From: Geodermatophilus africanus
Lineage (GTDB): Bacteria > Actinomycetota > Actinomycetes > Mycobacteriales > Geodermatophilaceae
Reading direction: 5' to 3'
DNA length: 64,000 nucleotides
Assembly: GCF_900107105.1 (NCBI RefSeq)
Contig: NZ_FNOT01000008.1
Location: forward strand, 153,989-217,988
The notes below the pieces were generated by a model. That model worked only from the letters and a program-made list of their open reading frames with translations. It had not been told where the DNA came from and did not search any database. Positions 31,626 to 41,126 of this stretch are shown here, one piece after another. A program made the translations under genes and the position numbers. Position 1 is the first letter of the stretch. Each line of letters starts with the position of its first letter.

Positions 31626-32809
31626 GGGACCTCCTCCCGCACGGCCCCATCCTCGGCGGCCTGCGGGTCGAGCGGTACCGCCTGCCCGCCGGCGACCTGC
31701 ACCACCGTGCCGCGCAGCTCCGCCGGGACGTCGTCGAGCACCGCCGCGGTGACCAGGGACTGCTCCGCGCCGCGCGCCACCGCGGCCAGGGCCGCCCGGC
31801 GGTCGGCGTCCAGCGTGGCGAAGACGTCGTCGAGCACGAGGATCGGCTCGTCGCCGTCGGCCCGCAGCAGCGCGAAGCAGCCGAGCTTGAGCGCCAGGGC
31901 CAGCGACCAGGACTCCCCGTGGCTGGCGAACCCCTTCGCCGGCAGCGACCCCAGCGAGATGACCAGGTCGTCGCGGTGCGGGCCGACCAGCGTCATGCCG
32001 CGGTCGACCTCGTCGCTCCTGCGCTCCGCCACCCGTTCCCGCAGCGCGACGGAGAGCTCCCCGGCCGTCGGCAGCCCCGTCCCCTCGCCGACCGGCGTCC
32101 CGTCCCCGGCCAGCGGCACCGTGCTGGCGTAGCCGAGCGCGGCGACGGCGGCATCGGCGCCGGCGACCTCCGCGTAGGCGCGGGCCATGTGCGGGGCCAG
32201 GTCAGCGACCAGCCGCAGCCGCGCGGCGAGCAGCTGCCCCCCGAGGTCGACGAGGTGCCCGTCCCAGACGTCGAGCGTGGCCAGCGCGTCGCCGCGGGCC
32301 ATCCGGGCGGTCTTGAGCAGGGCGTTGCGCTGCTTGAGCACCCGGTCGTAGTCGTTGCGCACGCCGGCCAGCCGCGGGGTGCGGCTGACCAGCAGGTCGT
32401 CGAGGAAACGCCGCCGTTCGGCCGGGTCGCCGCGGATGAGCACCAGGTCCTCCGGTGCGAACAGCACGGACTTCACCAGCCCGAGCAGCTCGCGGGGCCG
32501 CGGCAGCGGCGCCCGGTTGACCCGCACCCGGTTGGCCTTCCCCGGGTTGATCTCGATCTCGACCAGCAGCTCGCGGTCCTCGCGGCGCAGCGCCGCCCGG
32601 ACCACCGCCTGGGACGCGCCCTGCCGGACCAGTGGGCCGTCGCCGGCGACCCGGTGGCTGCCCATCGTGGCCAGGTAGCCGACCGCCTCGACGAGGTTGG
32701 TCTTGCCCTCGCCGTTGCGGCCGACGAACACCGTCGGCCCCGGCTGCAGCGCGAGGTCCACCCGGTCCCAGTTGCGGAACGAGCCCAGCTGCAGGTGTCG
32801 CAGGTACAC
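31622..32809 (-). CDS. recF: DNA replication/repair protein RecF
   Basis: This 395-residue SMC-like ATPase has Walker A VGRNGEGKTNLVEA, signature region ASHGESWSLALALKLG and Walker B EPILVLDDVFATLDADR. It loads RecA at single-strand gaps. GTG at 32807-32809 gives the standard start V-Y-L-R-H-L-Q-L-G-S-F-R-N-W. The longer frame would include repeat sequence and is rejected. The gene order dnaN-gnd-recF-DUF721 is common in actinobacteria. Confidence 0.96.
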   Translation of the reverse strand: MYLRHLQLGSFRNWDRVDLALQPGPTVFVGRNGEGKTNLVEAVGYLATMGSHRVAGDGPLVRQGASQAVVRAALRREDRELLVEIEINPGKANRVRVNRAPLPRPRELLGLVKSVLFAPEDLVLIRGDPAERRRFLDDLLVSRTPRLAGVRNDYDRVLKQRNALLKTARMARGDALATLDVWDGHLVDLGGQLLAARLRLVADLAPHMARAYAEVAGADAAVAALGYASTVPLAGDGTPVGEGTGLPTAGELSVALRERVAERRSDEVDRGMTLVGPHRDDLVISLGSLPAKGFASHGESWSLALALKLGCFALLRADGDEPILVLDDVFATLDADRRAALAAVARGAEQSLVTAAVLDDVPAELRGTVVQVAGGQAVPLDPQAAEDGAVREEVP

Positions 32810-32844
32810 CTCAGCATCCCCGCGGTGAGGTGCTGGAACGGCCC

Positions 32845-32921
32845 CCCGGTGACCGGATGGAACGGCCCCCTTGCAGGGCCCCGCCACGAGCCTGCGAGTG
32901 GTGGGGGGCAAGGGGGTCCTT
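32845..32921 (-). repeat. stop-proximal palindromic repeat, copy 9
   Basis: GGAACGGCCCCCTTGCAGGG, CCCCGCCACGAGCCTGCGAG and TGGTGGGGGGCAAGGGGGTC, then CTTG, end 3 bases from the gnd stop codon. Confidence 0.6.
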
Positions 32922-32923
32922 GT

Positions 32924-33856
32924 TCATGCGGGGCGCTCGGCCTCCTGCTCGCGGACGGCGTGCACCGCGTGGCCGCCGAACTGCTGGCGCAGCGCGGCGA
33001 CGGCCTTCATCGTCGGCGAGTCCTCCTGCCGGGAGGAGAACCGGGCGAACAGCGAGGCGGCGATCGCCGGCATGGGGACGGCGTTCTCGATGGCCTGCTC
33101 GACGGTCCACCGGCCCTCGCCGGAGTCCTCCGCGTAGCCGGTGATCTTCTCGAGGGCCGGGTCCTCCTCCAGCGCGCGCACCAGCAGGTCGAGCAGCCAG
33201 GAGCGGATGACGGTGCCCTGGGTCCAGGACTTGACGACGCCGGGGACGTCCTCGATGAGGTCGACGGCGGCCAGCAGCTCGTAGCCCTCGCCGTAGGCCT
33301 GCATCATCGCGTACTCGATGCCGTTGTGGACCATCTTGGAGAAGTGCCCGGCGCCGACCGGCCCGGCGTGCACGAAGCCCGCGCCCGGCATCTCCTGCCC
33401 GGACTCGTCCTTGGGCGACGGCGGCTTGAGCGCGTCGAAGACCGGCTGCACCTTGGCGACGTCCTCCCGGGTGCCGCCCACCATCAGCGCGTAGCCGTTC
33501 TCCAGGCCCCAGACCCCGCCGGAGACGCCGGCGTCCAGGTAACCGATGCCCTTCTCGCGGCACAGCACGTCGTGGACCTGGTCGTCGGTGTACTTGGAGT
33601 TGCCGCCGTCGACGATCACGTCGCCCGGCTCGAGCAGCCCCGCCAGCTCCTTGACGGTGGCCCGGGTGGGCTCACCTGCCGGGACCATCACCCACACCAC
33701 CCGCGGCGCGGACAGCGCCTCCACCAGCGCGGGCAGGCTGTCGACGTCCCGCCTCTCCGGGTGGTGGTCGAAGCCGACGACCTCGTGACCGGCGCGGCGC
33801 ACCCGCTCGGCCATGTTGCCACCCATCTTGCCCAGCCCGATCAGCCCCAGCTGCAC
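32924..33856 (-). CDS. gnd: 6-phosphogluconate dehydrogenase (decarboxylating), short form
   Basis: This 310-residue protein has the N-terminal nucleotide-binding motif GLIGLGKMGGNMAERV. The substrate-site stretches are DAGVSGGVWGLENGYALMVGG and KMVHNGIEYAMMQAYGEGYEL, with catalytic Lys and His-Asn. It oxidises 6-phosphogluconate to ribulose 5-phosphate, supplying NAD(P)H and ribose for nucleotides. It belongs to the roughly 300-residue branch that lacks the long C-terminal tail of the E. coli type. It sits between dnaN and recF, a common actinobacterial placement. Confidence 0.93.
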   Translation of the reverse strand: MQLGLIGLGKMGGNMAERVRRAGHEVVGFDHHPERRDVDSLPALVEALSAPRVVWVMVPAGEPTRATVKELAGLLEPGDVIVDGGNSKYTDDQVHDVLCREKGIGYLDAGVSGGVWGLENGYALMVGGTREDVAKVQPVFDALKPPSPKDESGQEMPGAGFVHAGPVGAGHFSKMVHNGIEYAMMQAYGEGYELLAAVDLIEDVPGVVKSWTQGTVIRSWLLDLLVRALEEDPALEKITGYAEDSGEGRWTVEQAIENAVPMPAIAASLFARFSSRQEDSPTMKAVAALRQQFGGHAVHAVREQEAERPA

Positions 33857-33880
33857 GACGCAGTCCTCTCCTCAGCAGTT

Positions 33881-33972
33881 GACGGACCCCCTGCCCCACG
33901 GCTCGCGTGCTCGCGGCGGGACCCCTCGGGAGGGACGTGCACGCGCCCGCGCTCGAGGGGGCCTGGGTCCAT
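33881..33972 (-). repeat. stop-proximal palindromic repeat, copy 10
   Basis: GGACCCCCTGCCCC, GGCTCGCGTGCTCGCGGCGGGACCCC and a GC-rich tail with CGAGGGGGCC and TGGGTCC end about 5 bases from the dnaN stop codon. Confidence 0.6.
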
Positions 33973-33975
33973 CTT

Positions 33976-35139
33976 TCAGCCTGGCAGGCGCACCGGCATG
34001 ATCAGGTACCGGTAGCTCCCCGGCCGCTCCGCCGGGCGGGACGCCGCCTCGTCGCCGTCGGCCGCCGGCTCCAGCACGCCGGAGAGGACGGCGGGCTTCA
34101 GCGGGCTGGTGAAGTCCATGCGCGCCCGCGGCGTGTGCACCGCGGCCAGCCCGTCGAGCAGGAACGTCGGGTTGAAACCGATGGTCAGCGGATCGCCCTC
34201 GAACTCGACGTCGCAGCGCTCCTCGGCCTGACCCTCGTCGTCGGTGCCACCGGCGCGCAGGGTGACCTGGCCCGGCGTGAACTCGCAGCGCAGCGGCGTG
34301 CCCCGCTCGGCGACCAGCGCGACCCGCTTGGCGGCGTCGGTGAACGGCCCGACCGGCAGCGTGGCGTTGCTGGCCGACTCGGTGGGCATGATCGCCCGGT
34401 ACTTGACGAACTCGGCGTCCAGCAGCCGGGTCGTGGTCTGCCGGTCCTTGCCGGAGAGCCCCAGGATGCCCTCCCCGGAGCCGCCCGAGGACAGCGACAG
34501 GGTGATCTCGGGCCCACTGGTCAGCGTCTTCGCCGCGTCCGCCAGCGTGCGGGCGGGCACCAGCACGGCCGCGGTCAGGCCCGGGGTCTCCGGCCGCCAG
34601 GCGAACTCGCGGACGGCGAGGCGGTAGCGGTCGGTGGCCGCCAGCGTCACCAGGTCGTCCTCGATCTCCAGCCGGACGCCGGTGAGCATCGGCAGGGTGT
34701 CGTCACGCCCGGCGGCGACGGCCACCTGACCGACGGCCTCGGCGAAGACGTCGCTGTCGACGACGCCGGCCGACGACGGCATGGCCGGCAGGGACGGGTA
34801 GTCCTCGACCGGCAGCGTCGGCAGGCTGAACCGCGCGTTGCCACAGGAGATCGACAGCCGCGGGCCCTCGGCGGTGAGGTCGACCGGGTGCGGCGGCAGC
34901 GCCCGGGTGATCTCGGCGAGCAGCCGGCCCGGCACCAGCACCCGGCCGCTCTCGGAGGCCTGCACGTCGACCTCCGCGCGCGCGGAGACCTCGTAGTCGA
35001 AGCCGGACACCGACAGCTGACTGCCGTCGACCTCGAGCAGGATCCCGGCCAGCACCGGCACCGACGGCCGAGGCGGCAGGCTGCGCGCCGTCCACGCGAC
35101 GGCATCGGCGAGCACCTCACGTGCCACCCGGAACTTCAT
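33976..35139 (-). CDS. dnaN: DNA polymerase III subunit beta (sliding clamp)
   Basis: This 387-residue clamp begins MKFRVAREVLADAVAWTARS and ends with RYLIMPVRLPG, the conserved clamp C-terminus next to the peptide-binding pocket. Three repeated clamp domains are evident from SVSGFDYEVSARAEV, TLAATDRYRLAVREF and FNPTFLLDGLAAV. The ATG at 35137-35139 is used; an upstream in-frame start adds unrelated residues from the spacer. It is transcribed away from dnaA, with the 947-base spacer upstream. Confidence 0.97.
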   Translation of the reverse strand: MKFRVAREVLADAVAWTARSLPPRPSVPVLAGILLEVDGSQLSVSGFDYEVSARAEVDVQASESGRVLVPGRLLAEITRALPPHPVDLTAEGPRLSISCGNARFSLPTLPVEDYPSLPAMPSSAGVVDSDVFAEAVGQVAVAAGRDDTLPMLTGVRLEIEDDLVTLAATDRYRLAVREFAWRPETPGLTAAVLVPARTLADAAKTLTSGPEITLSLSSGGSGEGILGLSGKDRQTTTRLLDAEFVKYRAIMPTESASNATLPVGPFTDAAKRVALVAERGTPLRCEFTPGQVTLRAGGTDDEGQAEERCDVEFEGDPLTIGFNPTFLLDGLAAVHTPRARMDFTSPLKPAVLSGVLEPAADGDEAASRPAERPGSYRYLIMPVRLPG

Positions 35140-36086
35140 GACCCGATCCACCCCAGCTGTCGTCGACGTCCCTCGTGGTGCGCTGCTCATCGTGCCCTCT
35201 AGGGGGGACATCGAGGTAACCGCTGTCCTCGATCAGGTCACTCCCAGCGCAGCGTCCCCACCCAGAGTGTGGTTCGAGAAGCCCCGATCTATCTCCCTCA
35301 TCCTCGTCATCACCGGTGTGGATCCTGGGGATCGAGGCCGTCCGCGCAGGTCAGCCCACAAGTCGACGTGTTGACCGGCTGTGGGGGGATCGGCGGACTC
35401 CCGTGTCGACACGTGGACATCTCGACGGTTGCCCACACCGGCCGCCGTCTCTCCACGCCCTGTCCCCTGCTTGCCCCAGCTCCGTCCCCAGTCGGTACCC
35501 AGGCGCGGGCGCCCGGCGTCGCGACGGCCGGCCCCGACGGCGCCAGAGCGAGGAAAGCCGCAGGTCAACGCGTTCCCCAGGTGGATCCCCAGGCGTGGAC
35601 GGCGCCGCGGGTGTCCCGGGCACGTCGTGACGGCTCGTGACCGAACGAGGAGAGATCTCCCCAACCTGTGCACATCGCTGGGGACAACTCCTCTCCGAGT
35701 CGATACCGGTCACCGGTACGGGTGACCTGCTCACCGCGCCGGGCGGGGACGGCGACCGCGCGTCCACCCACAGACTTGTGGACACACCGCGGCCCGGTGG
35801 GGACGCAGAGGTGGACGACCGGGAGTCGCCGCTGCCGCTGACGGCGGTTCCCGCGGGGACCGCCGGGAGACCTCGGTCAGGCGGACGGGGGACGACGCCC
35901 AGCGCCCCCCGATCCGCCTGACGACGTCGGCCGTCGACCGCAGGTCTGCGGCGGAGGGCCGGATCACCGTCCAGCCGGCGGCGACGAGCCGCCGGAGCCG
36001 GACGCCGTCCCGAGCGACCTGACGGCTCTCGACGCGGCGCTGACGCTCGTACCGAGGTGCCGGGCCGACGGAGGTGCCGACAGGGG
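35140..36086. other. dnaA-dnaN spacer, probable chromosomal origin (oriC)
   Basis: This 947-base stretch has no credible gene. DnaA-box-like 9-mers (consensus TTGTCCACA) are scattered through it: CGTGGACAT at 35412 (7/9), TTGCCCACA at 35429 (8/9), CTGTGCACA at 35666 (7/9), TGGGGACAA at 35679 (8/9) and TGTGGACAC at 35777 (8/9). Many further TCCCCAG and GTGGGGA fragments are present. The dnaA-dnaN spacer is the known origin in Mycobacterium and Streptomyces. No obvious AT-rich unwinding block stands out by eye. Confidence 0.75.
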
Positions 36087-37853
36087 TCAGGAGCGCGCGC
36101 GGCTCTTGATCCGGGCCGTCAGCTCGGTGACCTGCGTGTACGTCGCCCGCCGCTCGCTCATCAGGTTGGTGATCTTCTTGACGGCGTGCATGACCGTGGT
36201 GTGGTCCTTGCCGCCGAAGGAGGCCCCGATCCGCGGCAGGGACAGCTCGGTGAGCTCCCGGCACAGGTACATGGCGATCTGGCGGGCGTTGACCAGCGTG
36301 CGGCTGCGGTTGGCGCCCTGCAGCTCCTCCATCGTCACGGAGAAGTACTCCGCGGTGGCGGCCATGATGATCGCCGCGGTGATCTGCGGGCCCTGCTCGT
36401 CGCTGATCAGGTCCTTGAGCACCAGCTCGGCCAGCGGCAGGTCGACCTGCTGCTTGTTCAGCGAGGCGAACGCCGTCACCCGGATCAGCGCGCCCTCGAG
36501 CTCGCGGATGTTGGTCTGCACCTTGCTGGCGATGAACTCCAGCACCGGGTCGGGCACCTGCAGCCGCTCGCCGTAGGCCTTCTTGCGCAGGATCGCGATG
36601 CGGGTCTCGAGGTCCGGCGCCTGGACGTCGGTGATCAGCCCCCACTCGAACCGCGTGCGCAGCCGGTCCTCGAGCGTCGTCAGCTTCTTCGGGGCGCGGT
36701 CGGACGTGATGACGATCTGCTTGCTGGCGTTGTGCAGCGTGTTGAACGTGTGGAAGAACTCCTCCTGCGTCCGCTCGGCGCGCTCCAGGAACTGGATGTC
36801 GTCGATCAGCAGGAAGTCGATGTCCCGGTAGCGGCGGCGGAAGTCCTCGGCCCGCCCGGAGTGCACCAGGTTGATGAACTCGTTGGTGAACTCCTCGGTG
36901 CTCACGTAGCGCACCCGCACGTTGGGGAACATCCGCGCCGCGTAGTGGCCGATGGCGTGCAGCAGGTGCGTCTTGCCCAGCCCCGAATCGCCGTAGACGA
37001 ACAGCGGGTTGTAGGCGCGCGCCGGCGCCTCGGCGACGGCGACGGCCGCGGCGTGGGCGAACCGGTTGCTGTTGCCGATGACGAAGGAGTCGAAGACGTA
37101 CTTGGGGTTCAGGCCCGGGTCCTGGGCGCCGGCCGGAGCGCGGCGTTCGCCGAACAGCGGGACGGCGTCCCCGGCGCCGCGGACCCCGCCGCGCCGGCCG
37201 CGGGACGGCGGTGCGGCCGGCTGCCCTGCGTCCCCGGCGGTGTCGCCGGTGTCCAGGTCGAAGGGCAGCACGGCCACGCCGTCCTCGTCGAGGTCGGTGC
37301 CGCCCCAGTCGCGGTCGGCCGCACGGGTGCCGCGGGGGGCGGGGCGACGCGCCGGCGGGCTCCAGTCGGTGGGGGACCACTCCTCCGCGTCGCGCTCGGC
37401 GGGCCGGGCGTCGGGGGCACCGGCACCCGGGTCCTCCCAGGCGGGCCTGACGTCGGCGCGCACCCCGAACGCGCTGCGCCCGTCGTCGGCGCGGTCGCGG
37501 GTCTCCCGGTCCTCCTCGGCGCGCTGCGCCTCGACCACCGACCAGGGACGGCGGGTCGGCACCTCGGGCGCGGGCGCGGGTGGCGGCGGGGCCGGGCTGT
37601 CCTCCACCTGGACGGCGACGCGGATGTCCCGCCCGAGGTGCTCCGACAGCGCCTCGGCCAGCACCCGGCGCATCCGCGACTCGAGCACGGTCTGGGTGAA
37701 CTCGTTGGGCGCCGACAGCACCGCGGTGTCCTCGAAGACCCCGACCGGGCGGGTGAGGTTGAGCATCGCGTTCTGCTGCGGGGACAGGCTCGTCGCCAGC
37801 CGCTCGCGGATCTGGTCCCAGACCGTCGCCAGGTCCACCGTGGCATCGGCCAT
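36087..37853 (-). CDS. dnaA: chromosomal replication initiator protein DnaA
   Basis: This 588-residue protein has domain I at residues 1-82 ([20 protein letters not shown]) and an unusually acidic Pro/Arg-rich linker from about 85 to 245. The AAA+ domain has Walker A GDSGLGKT (288-295), Walker [12 protein letters not shown] and [20 protein letters not shown]. The DNA-binding domain carries [16 protein letters not shown]. It opens oriC and regulates genes through DnaA boxes. The ATG at 37851-37853 starts [14 protein letters not shown]; the longer frame runs into the spacer. Confidence 0.98.
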   Translation of the reverse strand: MADATVDLATVWDQIRERLATSLSPQQNAMLNLTRPVGVFEDTAVLSAPNEFTQTVLESRMRRVLAEALSEHLGRDIRVAVQVEDSPAPPPPAPAPEVPTRRPWSVVEAQRAEEDRETRDRADDGRSAFGVRADVRPAWEDPGAGAPDARPAERDAEEWSPTDWSPPARRPAPRGTRAADRDWGGTDLDEDGVAVLPFDLDTGDTAGDAGQPAAPPSRGRRGGVRGAGDAVPLFGERRAPAGAQDPGLNPKYVFDSFVIGNSNRFAHAAAVAVAEAPARAYNPLFVYGDSGLGKTHLLHAIGHYAARMFPNVRVRYVSTEEFTNEFINLVHSGRAEDFRRRYRDIDFLLIDDIQFLERAERTQEEFFHTFNTLHNASKQIVITSDRAPKKLTTLEDRLRTRFEWGLITDVQAPDLETRIAILRKKAYGERLQVPDPVLEFIASKVQTNIRELEGALIRVTAFASLNKQQVDLPLAELVLKDLISDEQGPQITAAIIMAATAEYFSVTMEELQGANRSRTLVNARQIAMYLCRELTELSLPRIGASFGGKDHTTVMHAVKKITNLMSERRATYTQVTELTARIKSRARS

Positions 37854-38439
37854 GGCCCTCGTCCTCCCAGGTTCCCGTGTGTCGTCGGCCCCCGCCGCGG
37901 CCGCCCGCCGTCGGGTCCGTCGTCCCCGGTCGGTGCCCCACTGTGGACATCCGGACACACGGAGTCCACACCGGTGTCCACAGGCTGTGCACGATCGGCG
38001 ACGGATGCGCACCGGCTGCCGAACGTGTCCGCCGGACTGGGGCATCGCCGCTGGTCAGAAGAGAGTCGTCGTTGATCTCCGGAGTGCGTGGTGGTCGGTC
38101 GACACCAGCGGGGCGGCCCCTGCGCCGGACGTCGTTGTCCGGTGTGGAGCGACGGCGACGCTAACAGCCCCGTCCACAGCCCGGCAACGAGCCCGGCGGC
38201 GCCCGACGGCGCGCCGCGTGGCGTGTCGCGACCGTCCGCGGCGCGGCAGCGCCCGTCCGGTCCGCCGCAGGGGGAACCTGAGGAGTCGGCGTCCGGGCCG
38301 CCGGTCCCCGCGTGTCCTCGGCTATGCTGGCGGGAGATCCGTGGACGGGGAGCCGGCTCCCGCCGTGTGCCCGTCCCTGTCGCGTGCGCCCGCCTGCCGG
38401 TGGGCGCGCCCCGTCGATGTCGTGTAGTGGGAGTACCTC
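37854..38439. promoter_or_regulatory. dnaA-rpmH divergent spacer with DnaA-box-like sites
   Basis: This 586-base gene-free stretch must hold the divergent promoters of dnaA and rpmH. Sites related to TTGTCCACA are TGTGGACAT at 37942 (minus, 8/9), GAGTCCACA at 37962 (7/9), GTGTCCACA at 37974 (8/9) and CCGTCCACA at 38170 (7/9). The tight trio at 37942-37982, 90-130 bases before dnaA, fits DnaA autoregulation. No clear -35/-10 pair was assigned. Confidence 0.6.
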
Positions 38440-38577
38440 GTGAGCAAGCGCACGTTCCAGCCGAACAACCGCCGCCGGTCCAAGACCCACGGCTTCCGGC
38501 TGCGGATGCGCACCCGCGCGGGTCGGGCGATCATCGCCGGCCGTCGGCGCAAGGGCCGCGAGAAGCTCTCCGCCTGA
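38440..38577 (+). CDS. rpmH: 50S ribosomal protein L34
   Basis: This 45-residue protein begins [12 protein letters not shown] after a GTG start. It continues [17 protein letters not shown] and ends [11 protein letters not shown], the full-length L34 pattern. GGGAG lies 6-7 bases before GTG. It starts the rpmH-rnpA-yidD-yidC run; rnpA begins one base after its stop. Confidence 0.97.
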   Translation: MSKRTFQPNNRRRSKTHGFRLRMRTRAGRAIIAGRRRKGREKLSA

Positions 38578-38578
38578 G

Positions 38579-38959
38579 GTGCTGCCCGCGCAGGCACGCC
38601 TGCGCCGGCGTCCGGAGTTCACCGCGGTCGTCCGGTCCGGCAGGCGTGCCGGACGGCCGACCATGGTGCTCCACTACCTCCCCGAACGGCCCGTGACCCC
38701 GACCCCCCGCGACGACGCCGGGACGGTCGGTGGTCCACGGGCCGGCCTCGTGGTGGGCCGCGCCGTGGGGAACTCGGTCGTCCGTCACCGCGTGACCCGG
38801 CGGCTGCGTGCGGTCGTGCTCGACCAGCTCGACCGGCTGCCCCCCACCGCGGACCTGGTGGTCCGCGCCCGGCCGGAGGCGGCCGCCGCGAGCTCGGCGG
38901 AGCTGCGTCGCGACCTCACCGCCGGGCTCGACCGGCTGCTCCGGGTCCGCACCCCGTGA
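38579..38959 (+). CDS. rnpA: ribonuclease P protein component
   Basis: This 126-residue basic protein starts [20 protein letters not shown]. It has the RNase P protein signature around [21 protein letters not shown], including the RNR-like basic helix. With the RNA subunit (not in this window) it processes tRNA 5' ends. GTG start, one base after the rpmH stop. Its stop overlaps the yidD start (GTGA). A short Pro/Asp-rich insert ([15 protein letters not shown]) lies in the middle. Confidence 0.95.
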   Translation: MLPAQARLRRRPEFTAVVRSGRRAGRPTMVLHYLPERPVTPTPRDDAGTVGGPRAGLVVGRAVGNSVVRHRVTRRLRAVVLDQLDRLPPTADLVVRARPEAAAASSAELRRDLTAGLDRLLRVRTP

Positions 38960-39291
38960 CCGCCGACCCGCCGGCCCCCCGCGCCGGACGACGTCCGGTT
39001 GCCCGGGCGCTGCTGGCGGCCGTCGGCTTCTACCAGCGGGCCATCAGCCCGGTCTTCCCGCCACGCTGCCGCTTCCAGCCCACCTGCAGCGCCTACGCCG
39101 CGGAGGCGATCGCCGTCCACGGTGCCGGCCGCGGCAGCTGGCTGGCCCTGCGGCGGTTGCTGAAGTGCGCCCCCTGGCACCCTGGTGGCCTCGACTTCGT
39201 GCCGCCGGCCCGCACGACCTCGCCCGGAACCGCTCGACCCGTCCCGTCGGCACCCCGCCGGGCCCCGCAGGAGGAGTCCCCCGTTGCTTGA
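38956..39291 (+). CDS. yidD: membrane protein insertion efficiency factor YidD
   Basis: This 111-residue protein has the family core [32 protein letters not shown] and [11 protein letters not shown]. The Cys residues and the basic amphipathic helix are conserved. It helps YidC-dependent membrane insertion. The GTG overlaps the rnpA stop, and its last codons overlap the yidC start by 8 bases. Confidence 0.93.
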   Translation: MTADPPAPRAGRRPVARALLAAVGFYQRAISPVFPPRCRFQPTCSAYAAEAIAVHGAGRGSWLALRRLLKCAPWHPGGLDFVPPARTTSPGTARPVPSAPRRAPQEESPVA

Positions 39292-40381
39292 CTGGCTGTA
39301 CACCGCCATCTCGTGGGTGCTGGCCCGGTGGCACTCGCTGTGGAGCCTCGTCTTCGACGACCCGGCGGCGGGGACGGGCCTGTCCGGGTTGACCTGGGCG
39401 CTGTCGATCGTCTTCCTCGTGGTCACCGTCCGGGTGATCCTCTTCCCGCTGTTCGTCAAGCAGGTCAAGTCACAGCGGGCGATGCAGGAGCTGCAGCCGG
39501 AGATCCAGCGGCTGCGCAAGCAGTACGGCAGCGACCGGCAGGGCTTCGCCGTGGCCATGCAGAAGCTGCAGAAGGAGCGGAACGTCAGCCCGCTCGCCGG
39601 CTGCCTGCCGATCCTGCCGCAGATCCCGATCTTCCTGTCGCTCTTCCACGTGCTGCGGCGGCTCGCCCCCGACGCGCAGGGCCTCTACAGCTGGGACGAC
39701 CAGCTCACCGACGAGGCCGCGCGAGCGCCGTTCTTCGGGGCCCCGATCTCCTCCTCGTTCTTCATGAGCGGGGCCAAGGAGGAGGCGATCCTCGGGATCA
39801 CCGGCGGCTACGGCCAGATCCGGGTCGTCGCGTTCCTGCTCATCCTGATCATGAGCTTCACGACCTTCTTCACGCAGAAGCAGATCATGCGCCGTTCCGG
39901 GCCGGTCGAGGGCCAGGCCGCGATGGTGCAGAAGATGCTGCTCTACGTGATGCCGATCGGCCTGTTCGTCTCCGGCTTCCTCTTCCCGATCGGCGTCCTC
40001 CTCTACTGGTTCACCAACAACCTGTGGACCCTGGGCCAGCAGTTCTTCATCCTGCGCAAGATGCCGCCGCCCGGCTCGGACGCCGCCAAGGCCAAGGCCG
40101 CCGCCGACAAGCCGGCCGTCGACCCGAAGACGCTCGCGCCCCGGCCCGGTGCCAAGCCGGTCCGCCCGAAGAGCGGCCGCACCGCCGCCCCGGAATCGAC
40201 GGTCGACGGCGGCAACCCGACCGGCGACACCACCGCCGACGACCCCCCCACCCCGACCGGCGCCACGGCCGCGGGCTCCGACGGCACGTCGGCCACCCGC
40301 TCGTCCAGCGGTCGCCCGCGGAGCGGGACCAGTCGCGGCAGTCAAGGGCCGGCCAACCGCGGCAAGCGCAAGCGCCGTTGA
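39284..40381 (+). CDS. yidC: membrane protein insertase YidC/OxaA
   Basis: This 365-residue protein starts at TTG 39284 ([10 protein letters not shown]), preceded by GGAGGAG; no ATG or GTG is near. The five-helix core includes [20 protein letters not shown], the [20 protein letters not shown] segment, and a last helix near [17 protein letters not shown]. The C-terminal tail is Lys/Pro/Thr-rich and ends RGKRKRR, likely binding ribosomes. It inserts membrane proteins alone or with Sec. Confidence 0.95.
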   Translation: MLDWLYTAISWVLARWHSLWSLVFDDPAAGTGLSGLTWALSIVFLVVTVRVILFPLFVKQVKSQRAMQELQPEIQRLRKQYGSDRQGFAVAMQKLQKERNVSPLAGCLPILPQIPIFLSLFHVLRRLAPDAQGLYSWDDQLTDEAARAPFFGAPISSSFFMSGAKEEAILGITGGYGQIRVVAFLLILIMSFTTFFTQKQIMRRSGPVEGQAAMVQKMLLYVMPIGLFVSGFLFPIGVLLYWFTNNLWTLGQQFFILRKMPPPGSDAAKAKAAADKPAVDPKTLAPRPGAKPVRPKSGRTAAPESTVDGGNPTGDTTADDPPTPTGATAAGSDGTSATRSSSGRPRSGTSRGSQGPANRGKRKRR

Positions 40382-40420
40382 GCCGGCGCGCGCGGCGCCC
40401 CTGCGGGCGCCCGCGCCGGC
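40382..40420 (+). terminator. hairpin between yidC and jag
   Basis: It directly follows the yidC TGA. GCCGGCGCG and GGCGCCC pair with GGGCGCC and CGCGCCGGC, a 16-bp stem with a 3-base bulge and loop CTGC. It is a partial terminator or attenuator within the run. Confidence 0.55.
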
Positions 40421-40472
40421 GACCGACCACCGGGGGCGACCCCGGACGCCCGCACCGACTGGAGGACACGCC

Positions 40473-41126
40473 ATGAGCGCCCCGCAGCACCCCACCGAGC
40501 CGGCCGGCCCCGTCAGCGAGGCCACCTCCGGCGCGGTCCTGAGCCCGGTGCCCGCCGACGTCGGCGTCCCGGCGCAGCCCGACCTGCCCGACCCGGACGC
40601 CGACGGCGCCGACGCGACCGTGGAGCCCGTCGACGTGGCCGGCGATGAGGACGACGACGGCGCCGACGACCTGCTGGTCCGCGAGGGGGACGTCGCCGGG
40701 GACTACCTGGAGCGGCTGCTCGACATCCTCGACGTGGACGGCGACATCGACCTCGACGTCGAGGGCGACCGGGCCTCGGTGGCCATCGTCGGCGGCGAGC
40801 TGGCGGACCTCGTGGGCACCGACGGCGCCGTGCTCGAGGCGTTGCAGGAGCTCACCCGGCTCGCCGTCGCGCAGGCCACCGGCGTCCGCAGCCGGCTCAT
40901 GCTCGACATCAGCGGGTTCCGCGCCCGGCGCCGGGCCGACCTGACCTCGCTGGCGGCCGAGACCGCCCGCCGGGTGGCGAGCAGCGGGCAGCCGGAGCGG
41001 CTGTCGGCGATGAACCCGTTCGAGCGCAAGGTCGTCCACGACGTCATCGCCGGGGTCGCCGACGTGCACAGCGAGTCCGAGGGCGAGGAGCCCAACCGCC
41101 GCGTCGTGGTGCTGCCGGACAGGTGA
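40473..41126 (+). CDS. jag: Jag/KhpB-family RNA-binding protein (KH-R3H)
   Basis: This 217-residue protein has an acidic Asp/Glu-rich N-terminus (residues 35-70). A KH-like domain follows (LERLLDILDVDGDIDLDVEG, VGTDGAVLEALQELTRLAVA), then an R3H domain with NPFERKVVHDVI (the Arg-x-x-x-His motif). The family binds RNA and affects cell-wall genes and division in Gram-positives. GGAGGA lies just before the ATG. Its stop overlaps the rsmG start (GTGA). Confidence 0.93.
   Translation: MSAPQHPTEPAGPVSEATSGAVLSPVPADVGVPAQPDLPDPDADGADATVEPVDVAGDEDDDGADDLLVREGDVAGDYLERLLDILDVDGDIDLDVEGDRASVAIVGGELADLVGTDGAVLEALQELTRLAVAQATGVRSRLMLDISGFRARRRADLTSLAAETARRVASSGQPERLSAMNPFERKVVHDVIAGVADVHSESEGEEPNRRVVVLPDR

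Noticed and set aside
35233..35921. Several short open frames inside the dnaA-dnaN spacer
   Set aside because: They overlap on both strands, have Arg/Pro/Ser shadow composition and no recognisable domain. The stretch fits an origin.
37854..38045. Longer N-terminus for DnaA
   Set aside because: The extra 64 residues come from the DnaA-box spacer and do not resemble domain I, which starts at the ATG at 37853.
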